Notes under the pieces: model-generated
Seen by the model: the letters and a program-made list of their open reading frames with translations, nothing else
Told to the model about the DNA's origin: nothing
Databases searched by the model: none
Assembly (NCBI GenBank): GCA_002305505.1
Contig: DBRC01000051.1
Span: forward strand, 20,527-39,848
Direction of reading: 5' to 3'
DNA: 19,322 bases
Origin: Prevotella sp. UBA1378
Lineage (GTDB): Bacteria > Bacteroidota > Bacteroidia > Bacteroidales > Bacteroidaceae
Shown: piece after piece, positions 15,111 to 19,322 of the stretch
Layout: every line of letters starts with the position of its first letter
Position numbering within the stretch: the first letter of the stretch is position 1
Program-made: the position numbers and the translations under genes

Positions 15111-15929
15111 TCATGGCAACTTAGGGTATTTCTTGAAATCGGGCTTGCGCTTTTCCAGGAAAGCCCTGCCGCCTTCTTGCGCCTCATCAAGAAAGTAATA
15201 AAGCATAGTGCAGTCGCCGGCCAGCTCCTGTATGCCTGCCTGCCCGTCGAGCTCGGCATTCAAACCGGCTTTTATCATCCGCAAGGCCAGCGGCGAACGT
15301 TCCATCATCGTTTCAGCCCATTCTACACACTCATCCTCTAAGCGCCCGGGCGGAACCACCTTGTTCACCATTCCCATCCGCTCCGCCTCGGCAGCCGAAT
15401 ACTGCCGGCACAAGAACCATATTTCGCGGGCTTTCTTTTGACCCACAATACGAGCGAGATAACTGCTGCCGAACCCTGCATCGAACGAGCCCACCTTAGG
15501 CCCCGTCTGCCCGAAGACGGCATTCTCGGAGGCTATGGTCAGGTCGCACATCAGATGCAACACGTGTCCGCCCCCGATGGCATAGCCATTGACCATGGCA
15601 ATGACGGGCTTCGGCAACCGCCGTATCTGCATCTGCACATCCAACACGCTCAAGCGCGGCACGCCGCCGTCATCTACATAACCGCCCCGCCCTTTCACGT
15701 TCATGTCGCCCCCCGAACAAAACGCCTTGTCGCCGGCGCCGGTCAGCAGTACGACACCGATTTCCTGCATCTCCCGACAAAGGGCGAATGCCTGCGACAG
15801 CTCCCATGTCGTCTTCGGCGTAAACGCATTGCGGTAACGCGGCCGGTTGATAGTAATCTTGGCTATACCATTGTATTCTTCAAAGACGATTTCCTCGAAA
15901 TCCTTGATTTTCTTCCATTCTCTTTCCAT
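15111..15929 (-). CDS. menB: 1,4-Dihydroxy-2-naphthoyl-CoA synthase
   Basis: MenB, a crotonase-fold enzyme, closes the second ring by a Dieckmann-type condensation of o-succinylbenzoyl-CoA. The 272 residues align closely with the E. coli protein as I remember it. Oxyanion-hole Gly residues are in CSGGD (71-75) and AIGGGHV (117-123), and the conserved FGQTGPKVGSFD is at 139-150 with catalytic D150. Gly143 in QTG, where actinobacterial enzymes have Asp, points to the bicarbonate-dependent type I. It starts 26 nt after menD. A 50-nt A/T-rich gap separates it from the four-helix-bundle gene. Confidence 0.96.
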   Translation of the reverse strand: MEREWKKIKDFEEIVFEEYNGIAKITINRPRYRNAFTPKTTWELSQAFALCREMQEIGVVLLTGAGDKAFCSGGDMNVKGRGGYVDDGGVPRLSVLDVQMQIRRLPKPVIAMVNGYAIGGGHVLHLMCDLTIASENAVFGQTGPKVGSFDAGFGSSYLARIVGQKKAREIWFLCRQYSAAEAERMGMVNKVVPPGRLEDECVEWAETMMERSPLALRMIKAGLNAELDGQAGIQELAGDCTMLYYFLDEAQEGGRAFLEKRKPDFKKYPKLP

Positions 15930-15955
15930 TGTGATTTATATATTAAAGATTGATA

Positions 15956-17620
15956 CTACTCCTTGCCGAGGGCCAAGTTAAAATAGGTTTTCAGCGCCCG
16001 TTCATCCTCCTGCACGTCCGTAAACACCTCGAGCAACATGGGCCGGTTAACCTCCTCCGTAAGCAGGCGGACGATGCCCAACCGCATCTCCTGCATGTCT
16101 TTGGCCGCAAGATAGCCCACATCGTTCTGAACGCAGATGCCTCGGGCATCCGTATGGTGTGCGGCAGCTACAAGACCGCAGCAGGCCGCACTCTGCCCGA
16201 GCCCTTTCAGCTGATGGAAGATACCGCCGCCGCCATTGTTCAGCAAGATGATGCGCAGGTTGCCTTTCAGGTTCCGGTTCCACAGCGCATTTTGATCGTA
16301 GAAGAAGCTGAGGTCGCCCACGACGCAGAATACGGCGTCATCCGTAGTAACGGAGAAACCAGCCGCTGTAGACAGTGAGCCGTCGATACCGTTCACGCCC
16401 CGGTTACAGTACACATAATGGTCGGCATAGATATTCGCAAGGCGCACAGACGTACTGTTGGCATAATGCACGTGATACCCATAGTCTATGTCTTCGAGCT
16501 GTTCTTCGAAATATTTCACGGCAGCCATCTGCGAGTAAGGCGGTTCGTAGTCGAGCGCCAGCCGGGCTGCCTCATCCAAGGCTTGCCGCCACAGGTTGCG
16601 GTAGGCCTCTGAAGACATTCCCTGTTTGGTGTCCAACCTATCCGAGACAGCCTGCAACACATCGGCCGGATGCCCTTCGACAATGCCTTCCAAGTGCATG
16701 AACGTATCGCAGACCGCTCCGTTCTCCGCCACGAAGAACATCCGCGCGTCCTTGGTCTTGCGCAGGAAATCCTTCAGCCGCTTGCTCACAATGGAGCCGC
16801 CTACGTAAAGCACGAAGTCGGGCATATAAGCATCGGCCGCCCCAATCCTGTGGAGCACCTCGTCGAAACGGCATACGCCGGGCACAGCGCACAACGACTC
16901 GTGCAGCACGACGGCATGGCGGGGTATCCGCCCAAGACTTGCCCCCAGCGCCTCCACCGTCTGCCCGATGACAACCATCGGTCGCCCGGCAGCAACAAAT
17001 GCCTCAAGGCAGAACGGTCCCAGGCCGCCGCCGTCGGCCTTAGAGGGCAGCAACGCCATCACGCGTTCGCCGGGCAGGCGCTCCACGCTGAAGCCGAATA
17101 ACGGTTCCGCTATAGGCACATTGATGTGCACCGGCCCGCACCCGTGGCGGCGGAGCTCGAGCAAAGCCTCATTCACCAACCGGTTGCAGTACCACCGCTC
17201 CTCGTCATCAGCAGGTTCGGGCAGGCTAACTGCCTTTTTCACAAAGCGCCCGAGCGCATCAGGCTGCGGCAGTGTTTGTCCGTCGAGCTGCCCCACCCAC
17301 CGGGCAGGCCTGTCGGCACTGATAACTACGAGGGGCTGCTGCTGATAGAACGCCTCTGCTACGGCCGGTGCCAGATTGAGCACGGCCGTGCCACTGGTGA
17401 CGCAGACTGCCACCGGCTTTCCCACCTGCATCGCCATGCCGAGTGCATAAAATCCAGCCGAGCGCTCATCGGTTACGGGATAACAGGCTATGTCCGGACA
17501 TTCATTCATGTTATGTACGATAGGGGCATTGCGCGACCCGGGACATACCACGGCGTGCCTCACACCGTGAGCCACGAGCAGTGCCGTGAGGATATTTACA
17601 TTTTCTTTATTGCTGTACAT
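15956..17620 (-). CDS. menD: SEPHCHC synthase (MenD)
   Basis: MenD uses thiamine diphosphate to join 2-oxoglutarate-derived succinyl semialdehyde to isochorismate, the first committed step of menaquinone synthesis. The 554-residue protein has the expected length and motifs: PGSRNAP (28-34), TDERSAGF with the cofactor-activating E52, TSGTAVLNLAPAVAEA, CNRGVNGIDGSLS, and the ThDP/Mg motif from GDLSFFYDQN (435-444) to NNGGGGIF (461-468). The start overlaps the last 14 nt of menF, which argues for coupled translation with its substrate-producing partner. Confidence 0.96.
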   Translation of the reverse strand: MYSNKENVNILTALLVAHGVRHAVVCPGSRNAPIVHNMNECPDIACYPVTDERSAGFYALGMAMQVGKPVAVCVTSGTAVLNLAPAVAEAFYQQQPLVVISADRPARWVGQLDGQTLPQPDALGRFVKKAVSLPEPADDEERWYCNRLVNEALLELRRHGCGPVHINVPIAEPLFGFSVERLPGERVMALLPSKADGGGLGPFCLEAFVAAGRPMVVIGQTVEALGASLGRIPRHAVVLHESLCAVPGVCRFDEVLHRIGAADAYMPDFVLYVGGSIVSKRLKDFLRKTKDARMFFVAENGAVCDTFMHLEGIVEGHPADVLQAVSDRLDTKQGMSSEAYRNLWRQALDEAARLALDYEPPYSQMAAVKYFEEQLEDIDYGYHVHYANSTSVRLANIYADHYVYCNRGVNGIDGSLSTAAGFSVTTDDAVFCVVGDLSFFYDQNALWNRNLKGNLRIILLNNGGGGIFHQLKGLGQSAACCGLVAAAHHTDARGICVQNDVGYLAAKDMQEMRLGIVRLLTEEVNRPMLLEVFTDVQEDERALKTYFNLALGKE

Positions 17621-18737
17621 AGAATAAGTTTCTCATTGTTTCCATTTTTGCTTCGGTCTCTTGCCATTCCTGCTGTTCGCTGCTTTCTCTGAGAAGCCCG
17701 CCGCCGGCATAGAGGCAGCAGTGTTCGGCACCAATCTGCATGCAGCGCAGCGACACGTAGAGCCGCGTATCGCCGCAGGGGTCGAGCGGCCCCATGAATC
17801 CGCTGTAATAAAGGCGCGGTGTGTGCTCGTTGTTCACGATAAAGTTGAAGGCGGCCTGTTTGGGCAGTCCGCAAACGGCCGGCGTAGGATGTAACGCTTG
17901 CAGAAGGTCGCCGAGGCGGCCGCTGCCTGGCAGACTGAACGTAAAGTCGCTCCGCAGGTGTACCAGATTACCAGCTCTCACGGTATAAGGGCCTTCTTCG
18001 TGCACTTCGCCGGCAAAGCGCCCCAAGCAATCCTTCAGGTAAGTAGCCACATAGCGCTGTTCCTGTATATTCTTCTGGCTCCAGCGGATGGCATCGGCAC
18101 TAACCGACTGGGGAGGGTTGTCGAAGCCGAGTTCATACCCCTCGAGCTTCATCGTCCCTGCCAATGCTACTGTGCGCCACCGCCCATCGCCGCCTTCAAG
18201 CAGCGTTTCGGGCGTAGCAGCCAGCCATGTGCCGGTCTTGGGCGTATGCACCAGCGCCACAAACAGGCGCGGATAGTAACGGCAGGCACGGAGAAAAAGC
18301 TCCTCGGCCGGCAACTGCCCAGCAACAGGATGTTCAGCACACCGGGCCAGCACTATCTTGCGGAAATCGCCGGCCAGCAAGCGGGCATGAAACCGGGCGA
18401 AATCACTGGCGTACTGGTTGTAGGCTTTTGCTTCATGGGGACAACGGGACTTTTCCCGGGAGCATAGGTTATTGGGACCACAGGGGGGATGGGCCCTATG
18501 GGGCTGATAGCCCCCATCAGACTTTGAAGTCCCGAAAACTTCTTCAGTCACCCTATCCCCTTTAATCAGCACCACCGGCAGCCCCTCCGACGGAGCAAAC
18601 GGAGCCACCACAAAGCCCTGCTTGCCGTTCAGTGCAGCGCACGACACCAGCTCTTCCGGCTCCCCTCTTGTTTGCTCGATACGCGTGTAGCGGTCGGCGT
18701 GGGGCAAACGGTATAAGGCATAACTGCTCATCGTCAT
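17607..18737 (-). CDS. menF: Isochorismate synthase, with an in-frame repeat insert
   Basis: MenF isomerises chorismate to isochorismate. With the start at 18737 it has 376 residues; that ATG overlaps the stop of the thioesterase gene as ATGA. An ATG at 18731 preceded by AAGGA is an alternative. The chorismate-binding domain (about 102-372) keeps K127 in KIVLAR, E177 in ATPETL, ALAGTM, LHPTPAVCGLPK and YYSGFMGPLD, so activity is expected. Residues about 69-97 are odd: rich in Pro, Cys, Gly and His, and encoded by a C/G-rich run of 9-bp repeats. The insert lies between the N-terminal region and the catalytic domain, where it is likely to be tolerated. Confidence 0.93.
   Translation of the reverse strand: MTMSSYALYRLPHADRYTRIEQTRGEPEELVSCAALNGKQGFVVAPFAPSEGLPVVLIKGDRVTEEVFGTSKSDGGYQPHRAHPPCGPNNLCSREKSRCPHEAKAYNQYASDFARFHARLLAGDFRKIVLARCAEHPVAGQLPAEELFLRACRYYPRLFVALVHTPKTGTWLAATPETLLEGGDGRWRTVALAGTMKLEGYELGFDNPPQSVSADAIRWSQKNIQEQRYVATYLKDCLGRFAGEVHEEGPYTVRAGNLVHLRSDFTFSLPGSGRLGDLLQALHPTPAVCGLPKQAAFNFIVNNEHTPRLYYSGFMGPLDPCGDTRLYVSLRCMQIGAEHCCLYAGGGLLRESSEQQEWQETEAKMETMRNLFYVQQ
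18445..18534. repeat. 90-bp in-frame segment in menF with 9-bp repeats
   Basis: The segment is bounded by an 8-bp inverted repeat, CGGGACTT (18445-18452) and AAGTCCCG (18527-18534), and its length is a multiple of three. Six 9-bp units read on the minus strand from 18517 to 18464: ATGGGGGCT, ATCAGCCCC, ATAGGGCCC, ATCCCCCCT, GTGGTCCCA, ATAACCTAT. ATGGGGCT (18498-18505) and AGCCCCCAT (18509-18517) form a hairpin with one bulge. The units match the register and ATAGGNCC theme of the repeats beside menC. Insertion is inferred, not shown. Confidence 0.7.
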
Positions 18738-19147
18738 TCCTTCGGGCGGATAATACAATTAGTTACACTGGCCGACGATACCAATTCGCCCGCGCCGTTA
18801 CGGATGTCGACCCGCCACGTGTGCAGCATCTCACCTTTATGGATGATGCGGGCCACGCCGTGCACCACGCCGCCTTCGGGCACCGCCTTCAGATGGTCGG
18901 CCGCTACATGGATGCCCAAGCAGGCCATTCCGGGACAGAGCGCGAGCGAGCCTGCGCCGGCTAATGTTTCGGCAAATGCGAGGGAAGCCCCGCCACTGAG
19001 GTAGCCAAAAGGCTGGCGGCTATGCTCGTCGACCGGCATCGTGGCCTCGCAAGTGTCTTCTTCGGGGGTTGACATCAGTTGTATGCCGAGTGCGTCGACG
19101 ATATTCCGTCTGGCACCCAGCGTCCGTTTCACTTCTTCTATATCCAT
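18734..19147 (-). CDS. Hotdog-fold thioesterase, probable DHNA-CoA hydrolase
   Basis: The 137-residue protein is of the PaaI/YdiI hotdog type. QPFGYLSGGASLAFAE (45-60) matches the active-site helix of E. coli MenI (YdiI), with Q45 and E60 in the expected places. The His of the LHGG motif is Ser (S51) here. As the first gene of the menaquinone operon, it most likely hydrolyses DHNA-CoA to DHNA, the step after MenB; this rests on context. The ATG at 19147 is chosen because an upstream in-frame TTG at 19177 lies beyond the promoter box. Its stop overlaps the menF start. Confidence 0.85.
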   Translation of the reverse strand: MDIEEVKRTLGARRNIVDALGIQLMSTPEEDTCEATMPVDEHSRQPFGYLSGGASLAFAETLAGAGSLALCPGMACLGIHVAADHLKAVPEGGVVHGVARIIHKGEMLHTWRVDIRNGAGELVSSASVTNCIIRPKE

Positions 19148-19166
19148 AATATCCTTGTTGTTTCTG

Positions 19167-19174
19167 CAAAAATA
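19167..19174 (-). promoter_or_regulatory. -7 promoter box for the menaquinone operon
   Basis: Read on the minus strand, TATTTTTG matches TAnnTTTG and lies 19 nt upstream of the thioesterase ATG, giving a leader of roughly 13 nt. No TTG was found at the usual 19-21 bp spacing, so this is a moderate call. Confidence 0.5.
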
Positions 19175-19177
19175 CAA

Positions 19178-19322
19178 ATAAAATACGACTTTGCGGTCTC
19201 TTTCACCCTGTTTTCTGCCTTGGCTTTATATTCCGCCCGTTTATTGCAACAAATACCTGAGTCCGGGATAAGGGTATCACGTTAATCCGGACGGCGGCGC
19301 CCCCTTTGCGCTGCGGCGGCAC
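19178..19322. other. Right-edge region upstream of the menaquinone operon
   Basis: No gene is supported in this 145-nt end. A hairpin with GTCCGG (19261-19266) and CCGGAC lies to the right, with an imperfect inner stem and no T-run on either side. The last 30 bases are very G/C-rich. What lies beyond the edge is unknown. Confidence 0.4.

Noticed and set aside
19261..19292. Terminator or operator at the right edge
   Set aside because: Only six perfect pairs and no T-run on either side; the neighbouring gene is outside the window.

Overview
The window looks like a chromosomal segment of a Bacteroidales bacterium (Bacteroides/Parabacteroides/Barnesiella-like; the genus cannot be fixed by eye). 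Four things point this way: a TonB-receptor-like barrel of the OMP_b-brl type, the Bacteroidetes-only DUF5606 protein, a NusB with a long N-terminal extension, and Bacteroidetes promoters of the TTG-N19..20-TAnnTTTG kind. No rRNA, tRNA, CRISPR array or insertion sequence was seen.

Left block, minus strand (about 220-3651): rplY, pth and hslR are tightly packed, followed by an uncharacterised lipoprotein gene and purN. Plus strand (3712-8163): nusB, yajC, ybbR, coaE, a DUF5606 gene and a LacI-family regulator form one close-packed run with 4-nt overlaps or gaps of 0-4 nt. It ends at a hairpin shared with the next, convergent gene. The two blocks diverge from a 234-bp region in which a good promoter can be read on each strand.

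Middle (8191-12404): a 984-residue outer-membrane barrel protein on the minus strand, then aroB (shikimate pathway) on the plus strand with its own promoter and terminator.

Right block, minus strand (12416-19174): a menaquinone operon transcribed in the order hotdog thioesterase (menI-like), menF, menD, menB, a four-helix-bundle protein, menC, menE. It converts chorismate to 1,4-dihydroxy-2-naphthoyl-CoA and probably on to the free acid. menA, a methyltransferase gene and menH are not here. AroB, converging on this operon, feeds the chorismate branch.

The most unusual signal is in this operon. A four-helix-bundle gene of the S23/Avd-like kind sits between menB and menC. A run of degenerate 9-bp repeats starts in its stop codon and folds into a 41-nt hairpin. 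A second run of the same 9-bp family lies in frame inside menF, about 4 kb away, within a 90-bp segment bounded by an 8-bp inverted repeat. This suggests a small repeat/RNA-hairpin element linked to the four-helix-bundle protein. A nested double palindrome at the left edge is the other notable structure.
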